Shown: positions 1 through 13,148, numbered from the stretch's first letter. The stretch: DNA of 64,000 nt from Plectrocnemia conspersa (GCA_009617715.1 VTFK01000433.1:1-64000); one strand, 5' to 3'. Numbers and translations are program-made. The notes: generated by a model from the letters alone, not told the origin.

Positions 1-224
1 TAATGCGGTATTTATATGGCGTCACTAAAAATAACTACTTCTCTTTAGACAAAGCTTCATATATGTAACGAAGCACTCAAAAAGACATACCCAAACGTAA
101 CCAACCAAAAACGATTGGTTAAAATTATATTTTTGCTTTTTTTAAATATGAAGATAAGAAGAAATTTCTATCTTACAAAAATGTTAGAATATTATTCCAA
201 TTAGTGTAGAAAGAGTTACAGTTG

Positions 225-745
225 CCATTACACGTACGGGGAGATCAATAAATAGTGCAAGGTGAACGCGTGTAGATGTAGGTATGGACGTGTGTGTAAG
301 TGTGAGTGAATATGGTGTTTGCGTTTGCGGGCACCTTGTAGCCGCTAGGTGGAAGCGTAGCCGACCGAGTCGAAACGTTGAACCGCTAATTAAAATTAAT
401 TTAATTGCTGGATAGGGAAATATTAATTACAACTTGGATTCGATTTATACGCCCGCCATGGCAAAAGACAAAAGGATTATATTCCGAGCGTACGGGTGGG
501 TATGAGGACCTACAGCTACTGCGCAGACACGAACTGCAGTTTACGCTACGTCAACCGGGTACGACAATTAAACGCAATTTTTAACCACAGAGCGCCGGCG
601 GCTGCAATTCCGAACTAATACAAGTCGATCGATACTGTTCTTTTTTGGGAATCCGGTAAACGGTTCTCGCTCACTGAAGATCTAGTCGATTCTGATCGAC
701 CCGCTCGCGGCAATCAGGAAAACGTGATAGACAGACATGATCTTT
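225..745. other. GC-richer island 1, candidate regulatory DNA
   Basis: This stretch is clearly less AT-rich than its flanks and carries many CG dinucleotides, in contrast to the A/T runs before 225 and after 800. It has no open frame of note and no similarity to the repeats found elsewhere in the window. It contains homeodomain-like words (TTAATTTAATTG near 395-410) and a TG-rich patch near 285-315. I infer a possible enhancer or conserved noncoding block; an unrecognised short exon cannot be excluded. Confidence 0.35.
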
Positions 746-1185
746 CAGTAGATTGAAAAAATCCTAAACGCGGAATTCGAATTACAAACCCAGTTTCGAA
801 ATATCGTGATGTTACTTTTTCAACCGCTTTTTCTCATGGCTTAACGGTAGTCACTTACTTCAGCTAACTTACTAAATTCATCTTCTCATCAGTCGTGAAT
901 TATACTGCGCTCACTAAAATCAAATGAACTTGGACCTTGGAAAAACAATGATTCTGGGCCTCACAACAAAAATGGCATTTTATATATTTTTAACACCGTA
1001 ATACAATTTCTTGAATAAAAAATTATATTTACCAGTTAACCCTTTCTATGCTACAAATAAAATATAAAAAATAACCACCGTTGCAACATATTTTATGCAA
1101 AATATTTTAATTGGGTATTAAAAATTATTTAAAATATTTATCTGATAATTATTCGTGTTTTCCTTGCTGCTAAGGTGTTGTCATA
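746..1185. other. AT-rich spacer, nothing recognised
   Basis: A/T-rich DNA without an open frame, repeat copy or RNA-like fold that I could identify. It leads into the inverted repeat copies that begin near 1186. Confidence 0.5.
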
Positions 1186-1548
1186 TAGTAAACTTCCAGT
1201 CCAGGTCAAAAGCTATAAAACCGTGCCAACGCGGTGAAAGCGCTCGATTATCAAGCGTTTATATAATTTTTATAATTTATAAGGAAGAGCGCAAAAAACA
1301 ATTATAGTCAAAAATCAACGTCAAAAGCAATAAAATCGTGCCGTCGCCGTCGCAGTGGGAACGATCGGTTATCATGCACTCATACTACCACTTTTTATAT
1401 TTATATTATAAATGTAATGTGGAACATCTAAACCGAATTTTGACTAATATGAGAGTGCAAAAAACAATTATCCCTTCTCAGAAGTCAAAAATCTACGTCA
1501 AAAGCAATAAAATCGTGTCGGCGCTGATTCGCGTCGCATCTTTTATTG
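1186..1548 (-). repeat. two to three units of the 177-bp repeat, reverse orientation
   Basis: Read on the minus strand this matches the repeat arrayed at 40380-41760. It has the same GCGACGGCGACGGCACGA core, the following TTTTATTGCTTTTGACGT, the TTGCGCTCTCCTTAT-like stretch, and the spacing between them. Cores recur near 1230, 1345 and 1520, so at least two units lie in tandem here. A 74-codon open frame from 1338 falls inside the repeat and is best treated as noncoding. The units run directly into the repeat at 1549. Confidence 0.8.
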
Positions 1549-1858
1549 CTGCATGGTTTTGATTCGTCAGCGAACCTTGCAGCCTATGATATTTAAGGCT
1601 GAACTCTAATGAAGAAAGGTCAAATACTATCACGAAGACTATCACCGCAGCAGAGAGGAACTTACCTACACTACACTGTTGCTGTCACAACCACAAAATT
1701 TCTGAGGATCTTCTACTGACATCATCCCTCCGCCAGCTTCTCCACTACCGCTCAGAGAATAACAAATAATATTTTGTCTCAATATGTAATAATAACTTAT
1801 AAATTATTACCAGTTTCCAACGATGTCATTTTGACGGAAAGTCACACCCTTTAAGGCT
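1549..1858 (+). repeat. dispersed repeat, copy 1 (partner at 36788-37125)
   Basis: Collinear similarity to 36788-37125. Both start with GCTGCATG, continue with a GATTSGTCAGC motif and a TTTAAGGCTGAACTC-like block, share a block reading ACATCATCCCTSCGCCAGCTTCTCCACYACCGCTC, and end in GTCACACCC. The blocks are separated by indels. No protein family is evident in either copy. It could be the body of an uncharacterised SINE or the tail of a larger element. Confidence 0.7.
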
Positions 1859-2495
1859 AGCAAACCTTAAAAAAATGTGTTTTATTCAGATTTGTAACAA
1901 TCCAAAGGCATAAGTGAAAGTCCGACAAAAAATTAACTTCAACTACGTTGACGATTAAAAAAAGTCTATTCATGGGTCGCAACCAAATTTTATAGGTAAG
2001 CTTAAAAATATTGTAAAACTGAAATTCTTAATGATTCAATTATATCCAGGCACTTTTTTGTAATGATATTATATCTCATTTTGCATCTATTTGAATGAAA
2101 TATATAATTAAGAGCAATATTATCTCTGTTGTCTATTAGAATTAAATTTTCAAAAGCGCTGTTGTGTATTGCAAATTGTTTAAAGGTGTTTTGAATATGG
2201 TTCGAATTAAGTTAAGTCATAATTTTTGCTAAAGCTCAAGTATCATCTACGTTTTTTTTAATTGCATCTAGATTCCAAGGTATAAGTTATTAATTCTAAT
2301 TATTAAATAATTTTTAATGCTAAGTAAATTTTAGAACTAATTTATAATATTTACTATTTAAAATATATTTTAGCATCGATTAATTAAAATGATAATAATT
2401 ATTACGATCTAATTTAGTGTTACATTGTCCTGGAAAAAGTTGATGCGAAGGTTATACGCATGTTAAAATGCTGTTTCTAAATTGATTCGTTGATA
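1859..2495. other. AT-rich spacer, nothing recognised
   Basis: Long A/T runs with scattered TTAATTAA-type words; no supported gene or repeat. Confidence 0.5.
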
Positions 2496-2499
2496 CTGA

Positions 2500-3010
2500 C
2501 CAATGTATGTACACACAAGCGCGTTTCTTCTTTTTTATAGATAGCAAACGGTGCGGTGGTATGATATAGAGCCTAGGCAGGAATGATGGATTGTCTAACG
2601 TCAAGCGAGGCTGATGACGGTGAGGTCATTGCAGATCATGAACTGAGATTTTCGGCTACCGGTCTTGGCCGCGTTGTCAATCAGAATGTTTTTTTTTATT
2701 CTCGGTTTGGCAAACGAGCAGCACCGGGTGTCTCCAAAGACAATGGCGTCTCGATCGGGCCGAAGATAATGGCCGCACGGTAGTAATGGCTCTGCTCGCG
2801 AGTACGTGTCTTGTTAATGGAATGGATACTAATTTCTCTCGGAGAAACGACGATTTTGCGGTTCCGTTTTTCTAACGATTCGGCCGTAAAAACGCATTTT
2901 TGTCAACCGTTGACCTTTCGGCCCGCGCTCGGTGAAAGTCTCGATCTGGACACATGTCCGAAATGTATACGACCATCGTCGAATGCATGGGTTAAAAAAA
3001 ACACGAGAAT
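2500..3010. other. GC-richer island 2, candidate regulatory DNA
   Basis: Composition changes sharply at about 2500 and back at about 3010. Two short open frames (2583-2783 and 2811-3014) exist, but they lie in different frames, resemble no family, and are bounded by no convincing splice context. The island has many CG dinucleotides, including TCGGCCG and TCGATCGGGCCG words. Regulatory function is inference. Confidence 0.35.
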
Positions 3011-4315
3011 TTAGACAAAGTCAAAGAGTGTCACCGTAAAATATTTTAAATGTGACTTTCTTTCTTAATTTATGTTTTTTGAATAGATTCTCGTATATCT
3101 ACAAAATATATTTTGAAATTCAGCTACAAATAAATGATGTCATGGTAAAATATATACTTCATCATGAGCGAGTTTTTTTTTATTATTTACTAGAAAAAAT
3201 GTAATATCTCATTGCAAGTTGCAATATAATAAATATATGTATTAAAAATCAAAGTTTTTCCTCTCATATATAAAGAACATTGCGATTTTGAAATAATTGT
3301 ACCTCGAATGATTATTGTAGTAAAAAATGAGCTTTATATGAAAAAAACCATGCTCAATTTTTACCTCTGTAAAGCAAAATATAATTAAAAAAAAGTGTAT
3401 TTAATAATAAACGTAAACAAAAGAAAAAATATTTAATTATAATAATAAAAATAAAATTTGAATTTGCTCGGTAATGAATTCTGTTGTTTCGACCAATGAA
3501 AAATAAGCATTCAAATATAAAACAAAATGGCCGACAGTTTTTAATAATTTTTCTACGCGATAGTGCTGTCCGTTGTTCGATTCGACTGAATACAAATATT
3601 CGGATAGGTGTGTTATAAATATAAAGTGTGTGCTATAATTATAAAGTGTGTGAGGATTAGAAGAATACATTGATTCAACTACATAAACCGTCTTCGTGTT
3701 GACATCTTCAAATTTTGAGTTCCAGGGCCGAAAAGTGAGTTTTTCCTTTTACAATATATAAACATTATCATTGCTTTCGATAGATTTGACTGAATTTAAT
3801 TACTCGAATTGCAAATAAATCAGGTACATTTTAAACGTAAAATGTAATATTAACTTAGTACGTATGGAGATTGAGGTTACTGTCGACCAAACTATATAAA
3901 TGCTAATAAAACGTATTTTTTTATCTATTGATATTTGGGGATCTTTCACGACGATCGCGTGACAATGATTGTGATGTAGTCGGTTATTTAGCTTTGGTTC
4001 CATTTTTGCGTATCTTGTTTGCTCGCTAATGGCAACACAATACTCACAATGATATGACATAATAATTTGGCGAGGATGCAAACAATTGAATTTTTAAATT
4101 AATCTATTAATTAGTGATAATATTTAGGGTAATGAGTGAGTTGTTGCATATACCAAGGTATATGCGAGATGCGACATCTGTCTTTACATATTTTTTTTGA
4201 TCCCCCTGAGAGATGATTTGTTATAGCTTGTATGTATTTTTGATTTGAAAGTCTAAAAATATAATTTGTTTGAGAACTTTCATTTGGTCAAGATAGGTTT
4301 AGTTTGGGTTTGAAC
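3011..4315. other. AT-rich spacer with spurious short frames
   Basis: Mostly A/T-rich. Minus-strand frames at 3437-3670 and 3800-4081 (77 and 93 codons) show no motif, low-complexity composition and no neighbouring support, so I do not call them genes. Confidence 0.45.
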
Positions 4316-4760
4316 AGTAAATGGACGTTTCGAAACTGTCAAATTGAGTTTCATAGACATTTTAGAGCAACATATAATTTCACTAGCACATATAAATTAA
4401 GTTTTATTTTCGCTTGTGGAAATATATATTTACTGGTTAAAATGTATTTCGACTTCATTAGTAAAATATATAAATTTACTTAAAAAACACATTCAATGTA
4501 ACATTTATACATCTCATGTCAAAAATAATAATAAAATAAATATTTAGTATTTACTAACACAATAAAATTATATTGGAATACATCTTTACCGATAGATATT
4601 TATTGTAGTATTGAAAATATGATATTTACGTGTTAGATAAATTATATTTTTACTGGTAAATATATATATATATATATCTACCGGTGAAAATGTATTCGGA
4701 TATGATTTCACTGAAATGACATATTTAAAAAAATTCTGGATAGATTCGAGACTGTTTTTT
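4316..4760 (-). repeat. dispersed repeat H, copy 1 (reverse)
   Basis: The first 70 bases are the reverse complement of 8700-8790, matching almost throughout, including ACTGTCAAATTGAGTTTCAT and TATAATTTCACTAGC. The later part, with GATATGATTTCACTGAAAT near 4697-4716, matches the reverse complement of 8620-8670. A further piece recurs at 47163-47225. A TA-dinucleotide run sits at about 4660-4678. The two main copies are in opposite orientation about 4 kb apart. No coding capacity was seen; it is probably a nonautonomous element. Confidence 0.75.
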
Positions 4761-4815
4761 TTCTTGAGGTTTAACCCAAGATTTTCCTAGTATTATTTAT
4801 TAAAAATATCAAAAA

Positions 4816-4849
4816 TCATTAGCCATGAACAATCGTTCATGGCTGATGA
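4816..4849. other. short strong hairpin, 15-bp arms
   Basis: The arms TCATTAGCCATGAAC and GTTCATGGCTGATGA pair at 14 of 15 positions, with a G-T wobble at the remaining one, around the 4-base loop AATC. It is shorter than a typical microRNA precursor and no star arm can be assigned. It could be a transposon terminus or a chance cruciform. Confidence 0.6.
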
Positions 4850-5995
4850 CACAGAATGTTTCCGCCAACAGTTACTGCCGGTGACACAACCCCTGTGCCA
4901 CATTTTTGTTAAGCATGATTAGTTAATGGCACAACATATTTATCATTTTTTTATTGAAAAGCTTAAATCCTCAACATTTTTACTAAAACCTTTTTTTATA
5001 TAATTCTTAAAACCAGTTGCCATTATTTGGTACAACTTAACCGCGAGATCGCATGGCCTATATATTGTTAATAATTTTATACAGTTATGTATGTCTCAAT
5101 TTTTACAGCAATTTATCGCTGGGATCATACTTGATAAACAATATTTTCAATACCGTTTAATTACTATGAAATCAGAGTTATGATTGCAATCGATCATCAC
5201 CGATTAGGTTTTCATAGATTTTCCTAATATCGTGGAGAAATATTATAATGTTTTTTTAAAAAATCAATAATAACGAGCCACTTCAATTTCTAGAAAAATC
5301 ATATATATAATATTTATAAAAAATAAGTGATTCGTAAAAAAAATATTCACTGATCACTCCACTGTATTTCAGCATTTTTTTATAATTAATTTAATTGGAT
5401 GATCAAAAATAATATTCTGCATGTCAATTGTATAAATTATTACATACTAAAAAATAGTGATGCAATGTATACTATGACATTAGGTTATTAAATCAAGTAA
5501 TCAATTGCAATAATACATGAAAAGCACCTCACTATAAATATAGTTTTATATAAAACAAATTATAGCAACAATAAAACAGCAATCTACATCGTTAAAGGAA
5601 ATATTCCCAACTATTTTGTATCCATTTATTATTGGAAAATTCACCTTTTTACCTTTAATTTAATAGCTAAAACGCGGGTCTTTAAAAAAAAACATTTACT
5701 AAAGCAGCTGAAATACTTTAAGTAAATAATATTTAACATTAAATTATTTACTTTCAGTTTTAAAGTCAATAATCTCAACTGTCATTGTCATAATTTATTA
5801 AATATTTGCTCTGTTACCTTGTAGTAAAAATAAGCATTAGGAATTGTAAACATAAACACAAGCATATAAAAAATATATTCACAAAATACTACCTGTTCAC
5901 ACAATGCGATAAACTTTAAAACAGGTTCTATAATAACGCAATTAATCATGATTTATAATATACGGAGTGCTATCAACAGTCACCATTGTAAAACA
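4850..5995. other. AT-rich spacer, nothing recognised
   Basis: Contains short GCCA/TGGC-rich words near 4870-4935 and 5015-5045 that hint at an old element, but no paired termini could be established. Confidence 0.4.
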
Positions 5996-5999
5996 ACTC

Positions 6000-6400
6000 T
6001 TTTGATCGATTGTATTCAGCGTTACTGTTACGAGTCAAAGGGTCACGTGCCATTTTTTGGCACAAACGGATGCTGTTCGACACCCATTAGGATAATTTAA
6101 TGCGAAAGGCGATAACGCTTTAAATTTTTATAGAGAATCGATCCGAGTGGCGATAGCGTCTGTGAGACATGATCACTTGGAGGATGTTTATCTTGGTACG
6201 CGGAATGATAGGCGGATATGTGAACACACCGCACGTAGGCAGCTGAGTGTAAACACAATGGAAGAAGAAGTTCGATACCTCCGAGTTTGTTTAAGGTTGT
6301 GTCACTCTTGTTTGCCGAACAATCAACCGGAGACTGGACAAAAAATCTGATGACATTTCAACTTTACGTTTAGTCTAATGGCATAGGCGAACTATAATAT
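6000..6400. other. GC-richer island 3, candidate regulatory DNA
   Basis: Island with the small perfect hairpin GTGCCATTTTTTGGCAC at about 6047-6063 next to a TCACGTG E-box-like word. An open frame of 67 codons at 6147-6350 has no family resemblance. Function is inferred only from composition. Confidence 0.3.
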
Positions 6401-8299
6401 TCACATTTCTTTTCGTAGCAACAGTCTATTGAATCGTATCAGTATCGCTTTTTAATTTGCATATACTTATTTACATATGCGCATTCACTATCATTATATA
6501 ATTTATAATAATATCATAGTCGACTGTTAATCAAAATACATTATCGCCCGTCGATCTTGACGAGACGTTTTGATGGCTTATTTATTGTAAGCTGCTAAAT
6601 TATTACTTATACACATTGGGACGATAATGAGAAAATATGTATATTTGTGATGAATAAATTTGCATACGAGTCTGCAATATTAAACTAGTCTAGTTGGTGT
6701 AAAGTTTAACTCGTGAAATCTTGGAGCTTTTTTACGTACATATTGATAGTATTTATGACATTATTTAAACTCAGTTTCGCTAAGTTCCGTATGAAGTACA
6801 TATATTCCTAATTAATTAATGAATATTTTATTTATTAGTCCATTGAAGGAGAAACTGCTGCTGAAATTCACTGGCAGCTTGTTTCTGTTTTTTGATAAAT
6901 TAAATTGGATAGGTCTACTATTTAAAAATATTAATAAAAATCATTTTTAGGACAATCACTGTATCTTTCGTGTATGGTGCTTATTGTAGAACTTGATGGG
7001 TTATGATATCCTTAGATTTTAAATAATTAGCTGACAATAATTTAATCTGTATACTTACGTTTTAACTATTTATCAAACTATTCGTTGATATATGTGGTGA
7101 AATATTTTATTTACTATAAAAATGTGTATTACAACAACTTTTGTAGTCATTTTTATGTATTGTGTTTCTGTTTAATTTATTTTTTGCTATTTTTAGCTTT
7201 TATGGCGATAACAATTAATAGCCTAAAAACAAAATAATAATGAAAATCACTTTTTAACTGCCGAATTTTTTTTCTATTACTTTTAATATTGTGCAGCTGT
7301 GGACTTTCTCATTGGCTGGTGTTTGTGTTTTTATCTATTTTGTTATATTATTTAAGTAAATAATTAAAATTTTAATTCGTACTGATTTAAAATTTAGCAC
7401 ACTTGATGCTTTATTATTTTTAAATTAAAATATATAGTCGTCATACATTTATTAAGGGTTTTATTTATATGCTTCTATTCACAATATAAACAAAAATTTT
7501 CCGATTAATTTAACGTTTAGTTAAGTAGTCGATTAACAAATAGTTAAAATTAACGAATATTTATAAACTCTATTGACAATAAAACCCACATAAACAGCAG
7601 CTTAATGCATATTTTCGGCAATAGTAAAAATATAAATGAAATTCGAATTTAAAGCTTAAAAATAGTCATATATTATTCATAAAAATGATTTATTTGATTA
7701 CTCATAGATTTGAATAGATTATCATATTCGCATATAGTTAAGAATAACAAATATTCAAAAACTATATTTATTAATTTATCAATTTGCTAGTTATTAATTA
7801 TTTGAAAATAAACTTTAGGGATGGTTTTAAAAAAAAAACATTTTTAATTCATGAGTAAGATAATAAAAAGTTTCTTTAATAAACATAAAAAATAAACACT
7901 AATTCAAAATAAATTTTACTTTAATATTTATTTTACAAAACAAATAATATTAAAAGGTACAGTTAAATATATTATTTATAATAAAAATATTTTTTTTCAA
8001 GTAATTTTTAAGTAAATTGCAATTAATAACACTATTCACAATTTGGTATAGATGCTACTATAAATGTCTCTCATAGTGTATACTAAATATTAATTGATTT
8101 AAATTAAAAAGCTAACCTATTTACAAACTTCTCAACAAATAAACAATATAGTATAAACTAAGAACCTTCTATTAGTTTTAAGCCATAATCATTGGTTTTA
8201 TACATATTTATTATAATGCAGGTTAAAATTTATATATATTTCTAAAACTTTTATTTGGGTTAAGCTAATTTGAGTTTGTTTAACTAGTTTAGGTTAGGT
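6401..8299. other. AT-rich desert
   Basis: About 1.9 kb of A/T-dominated sequence with homopolymer runs; no repeat copy, RNA gene or coding relic was identified. Confidence 0.5.
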
Positions 8300-8800
8300 T
8301 TGTGTTCGAACATCAAATATACTTTCTGTAACTGTTACAGTCAAAGCATATCTCAGTATTTTTTTACTTCTATATAGATATATATTTTTACTAAACAAAA
8401 TTTAACTGTTAAGGTCTAATAAAATTATATGCTGCCCTACGTAATATCTGTGAAACTGAATTTTACATTTGTGAAACTAATTGCAATTTTTTATTTTAAC
8501 CTAAATAAATTTGCAATTCAATATATTTGCTATTTTAACCCAAATAAAAAGATAACTGTACTAACGTTTATATATACGTTTCACGTATATGTCGATACAC
8601 TCAATGTTTTAATATACCAGTGAGATTATATTTTTACTGGTGTTACAGTGAAATCATATCTTGATACATGTTCATCGCTAGACTCATATTTTGCCTAGCA
8701 AAAATAAATTTAACTGACAAGCGCTAGTGAAATTATATGCTGCTCCAAAATGTCTATGAAACTCAATTTGACAGTTGCAAAACAACGTATTTTTGTTGTT
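8300..8800 (+). repeat. dispersed repeat H, copy 2
   Basis: Opposite-strand partner of 4316-4760. It contains two related sub-blocks, at about 8410-8485 and 8700-8790. Each has AATTATATGCTGC followed by a TGTGAAACT/TATGAAACTC stretch, so the repeat is itself partly duplicated. The middle, with ACAGTGAAATCATATC at about 8645-8662, matches 44905-44960. The 64-codon frame at 8429-8623 lies within the repeat and is not called. Confidence 0.75.
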
Positions 8801-9539
8801 TAAGCCGCTATTTATTTATAATAATAAATACTTAAAAATTAAACTTTGATTTAGTTAATTCGTATAGATCATTGTGTAAATATGGGTTTGGTAAATTCGG
8901 TTAGGTTACGTTTGGATATTTAATTTAACTGATGAAAGTTTTAAACTACCTATAATGTAAGCTGTCTTTAAATCAAGTTCAGTTGAGTTAAATTTTTTAG
9001 ATATCATTATTTGGATTTAAAATAATCGTATTTTTTGCATTTTTTTATATATAAAAAATTGCTTATTATGGTTAACATGTAATTCATAAATTTTAATACA
9101 ATTATTTTAAAGATTTGACGATCATAATTTATATTTTTTGTATTTGAAAAGATACACAAGTAAATTTAGTCATAATTGTTTTAAATATTATTACTTTTTA
9201 GTAAATTTTCGAATTAATTGGTATATGTAATTATAATCTTATTTGAAGTAAATCTAGTATAATTAGTTGAAGTATTCATAAATATTATTTTAGGTTAAGT
9301 TTTTTTCAACTATAATATTTAATTTCAAAAGATATTGCTAATATTTTTAAAATATTTGGTTATTTGAAATTTCAAAAGAATTGCTTATGTAGTCGTTATT
9401 TTTTAGGGCATTGATTATCTTATAGTAAGGTGTGTAAAAAATATGCTCAAATCTTAATAGTGAAAATGAGTTTCTACTTGATTTATAAATCATCAATAGA
9501 GCTGCGTTGTATTTTATTATTTTTTATTATGCATACGCA
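8801..9539. other. AT-rich spacer, nothing recognised
   Basis: Low-complexity A/T sequence between a dispersed repeat and the next GC-richer island. Confidence 0.5.
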
Positions 9540-9990
9540 CAGTCCAGTCGTCCGATTACTGTATAGCCAAAATTTATAGCTGTTTTTTTTTCTCGAAACA
9601 CGCTCGACCGACGTATTTCCTAATCAACCGAAAACCAGTTGTGAAAAAGACAAATCCCAATATTTATACGCTAACGTGCCCGTTTTTTAGGTTTCCGTAA
9701 GGCATCGTTCGTATTTATTTTTGGTATTCCAATTGCCCAACGCGTCCGATAGACGACCATAACTTACGCACGGTTCTTTGTAGTATCTACACGACCGATT
9801 TTATGTACCATTTTCCTCCAAATATACTAATTGCCGTGACTTTCGGTCGCAGCGGATTAGTCTCTAAATCCAAACGAACTTGTTTGGCTTTTTTTGGATT
9901 TTGTCAATCGCAACAACTGCCTAAAACTGGTCGACGATCTAATGAGGTTAATGGAGTTGTTATAACGACCATCAAACGTATAAAGTTAGA
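9540..9990. other. GC-richer island 4, candidate regulatory DNA
   Basis: Enriched in CG dinucleotides (for example CACGCTCGACCGACG, AACGCGTCCGATAGACGACC). A 64-codon frame at 9803-9997 crosses its right edge and resembles nothing known to me. Regulatory role is inferred from contrast with the surroundings. Confidence 0.35.
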
Positions 9991-10579
9991 CATTTAAATG
10001 CACCTCGATTTGTGTTATCATTGCCAAAATCATCATATAAAATTCAACTATCTATTAAATTACAAAAAAAAATATATTAACATCTCGTTTGAATGCATCT
10101 TATTTTACCATTTGACAAAATTTAGCATACAACGCTATTCATTAAAAAAATTAATAAGCTTTAGATTGTTTTTAACAAGACTATAAAAAAATAAATTGTA
10201 AATATTGTATAGTTGAGTAATGACTAGCTTACTACAGAAAAACTCGCATCAACTTTTCCTCAATGACGTCATTTCATTAAATTTTCCCGTGAATCAGGTA
10301 TTATAGCATTGAAGTGTCAACATGTTGCAGTTTTACACTGATTTATCTAGTAATCACTGCAATAACTAAGATATTTTTTCTCTCTTGTAGCGTACAAGTA
10401 GCGAATACAATTAGTAACGGCTATAAGTTAAATACTTCCTCATACTCGAGTGTAATATTGTAAAATTGAGACCTTAAAGACTTTAAAACAAAGACAAAGG
10501 GTTAACAAGGCTCTACGGTAATAATCGAGAGTGTTCTATTTATAACGTACACGATAAATGGAACTTCTCAAGTTACAGA

Positions 10580-11040
10580 CTTTCAACTACTCAAACACGA
10601 ATCGCGGTAGGTACACAAGTACAAATTCTTACGAAAGTAAGTCTAAATTGAAACTATTTATACGTGAAATCATGATTGTATAAATCACTCGAGTCGTTTT
10701 TACAGTTATTATTTATTCAGCTTGTGCATAGAGATGTATCTGAGTCCGTTAATTAGAATACGACGTTTTTTGGTCGTCTGGTTTCGGAAGTCGCGTTTTG
10801 ATGGAATTCATCCCGATAAGAAGAGCATAGCGATATTGGCTCGAGATAAGTTTTCTAGAAATCGAAACGTAAAATATAGTGGTACTCGGCGATGTTATCG
10901 GAGACATTAATAAACCCGTTTATATAGGCCATCTTCGGATGTTAACCGGTTTCTTTGACCTTATCTAATTACCGGAGTGAACTTACTATTGACACTTTGT
11001 GTATAGAGGTCGCAATCCGATCATAACACTAACCGCCTGA
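10580..11040. other. GC-richer island 5, candidate regulatory DNA
   Basis: Island with CTCGAG (10687-10693), GGCTCGAG near 10838 and a TTACCGGAGTGAAC stretch at its right edge. A frame at 10722-10910 has 62 codons and is rich in Arg, as CG-rich noncoding DNA often is. I do not support it as a gene. Confidence 0.35.
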
Positions 11041-13140
11041 TTTTTTTTATTTTGTTAGTTAGTAGTCATATTAATATTATTGTTATTTAATAGTTAGTAT
11101 GCAAAGCAGCGTGGTAACTTATAATCGTGTTAATTGTTTTTTATGCAAATTGATTTATAAAAAGATAATGAGGTATGTTGAGCTTTTGAGCGTTGATTAT
11201 GATTATTAAATAAATTTTAACATCTCATCGTGATTAGTCTAAATTTAACCCAGATTTTATTCAAAAGTTAAACTATAACATTAATACATATCTAAAGTAA
11301 GTATTGTGACGTTTAACAAGCAACTTACTTTAGTGAAACATATTTTTTTTTTTAAAAAAACAATAAAAACCAACTAAAAACACAGTTGTGAATTACTTCT
11401 AACATAGGTAGTCATTTTTTTCTTGTATATAATATACTGCTGCATTATCTACAGTCCAGTTAAGCTCTTTATTGCTTCCTTAGATTATATTATGCTATGG
11501 CCATTACAACTAATAACGAATCAATAAAGTTATAAAGAAAAAAACATCTTGTAATTGCCGAAATTCCATAAAATACTCATATTTCCGAGCTAATATTGTG
11601 CAACAGTGGATTTTATAAATAATTTGTATTATTATTTTTATCTCTTTAAATTATTACAAATAATATTTATTTTAAGTGTGTCTCAAGTAATTCATCATGA
11701 CTATATTTTTTAGGTAGTATATCAAGTTCTAGTTTTTTTTTTTGAGCCGATTAAATTTAAATTAAACTTCACAGTGATTTAAAGTATGAAACACTTAATA
11801 TTTAATTATTTTTAAAATTGAACAAATAGATACTTTTTATTGGTAACATAAATATGTATTTATGAACCTAATTCATATATAATAATCAAATATTTCATCG
11901 GTAACTATTCGATGTTCAAATATTTAGTTCAAAATAACAAATAAATAAATATCATTATAGATTTTAACGTTCACCTTTTTATTATATTACTTTTGGCTTT
12001 ATATTTATTAGTCATAATCAGTTCATTAGTTGTTTAATTCTTAAAACTTATTTATTCTGCTTTAATTTTCAACCACATTGGCATTTCAACGGTCTTTTGA
12101 CTTATTATTGTGTAAACAAGTCACCTTATCTTTGTCGGTCTTTTGTGTTGTTAAAAACTTTATAATGCTTTTCTCTATACTTACTTAGCTTGTTTATCTT
12201 TTCTTTGTTGTTTTGATATCAGCGACTAAATATATTTGTGCTTTATAGAGTTTTTTGTCTCTCATTTTTTAGCTCTTAAAATTCCTTGTTTTTTTATATT
12301 TTTTTTATTCTTTTCAGTCTTTCGATTCTATTTATCCTTGACTATATGTGTATAATTTTTGGTGTCACAACAAAAAGACTTATGTCTTAGTTTAACTTAT
12401 TTTAATTAAAAATCTGCAAATAATAACATTATAAAAAACGAATTCTATCACTTTATTAGTTTATATTTTTTTATTTTAATAATTTATGTAGCTTACTAGC
12501 TAATTTTTACATCAAACAAATTTTAAATAAACATATATATAATATAAACAGAAAATGAAAAAATACTTAATATTATAATTTATTTCCTAATGCACAAAGG
12601 TGTTCTTTTATTTCCTTTAGAAAACCTGTTATAGTTTTATTTTTATATGTTGTCCTAGGAATATTATTATACAAATTAACACTTCATTACATAATTCTCC
12701 TAGCCGTACTCGTTTTCTTATACCGAACTATCCTTAAGGTTTCTCTATTTCTAGTATTAAATTTATGTACATTTTATTTCTTAACATTTACAAACATAAC
12801 ATTTTTTTAGGCAACAAATTGTTTATGCGATCAATTGACACAGCGGTACACCGCTAGCGATTAATTGCTGGCGGTGAATTGTGGGCAATACATTTTATAA
12901 CTTATATATAAATACTAAAACATTCATCTTCAATATTTCTTGAATATTTAACCATTCCAATCTATCAATCATAATTCTATTTACATATACAACTTTTTTT
13001 AACACTTTCAAATAAAAATTAATATTTTTCAAAAATATATCTTTTTGTTTATATTTATAAATAAAATACAATAAATAGAATAAAAATCACCATTTGAATA
13101 AAATTGCTATTTTACCCTATATACTATTTACTTCATTCCT
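11041..13140. other. AT-rich desert with one structured patch
   Basis: Apart from the nested inverted repeats at 12830-12895 (separate entry), this is A/T-rich sequence with long T runs, for example around 12290. No gene, element end or repeat copy was recognised. Confidence 0.45.
12830..12895. other. adjacent inverted repeats
   Basis: AGCGGT-AC-ACCGCT is a perfect hairpin. Overlapping it, CACCGCTAGC pairs with GCTGGCGGTG (9 of 10 plus a wobble) around the loop GATTAATT. An outer CAATTG...AATTG pairing may extend the structure. It lies in strongly AT-rich DNA, so the GC-rich stems stand out. Function is unknown. Confidence 0.6.
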
Positions 13141-13148
13141 AGATGCTC

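Noticed and set aside
4816..4849. Hairpin as a microRNA precursor
   Set aside because: The arms are only 15 bp with a 4-base loop; too short for Dicer-type processing.
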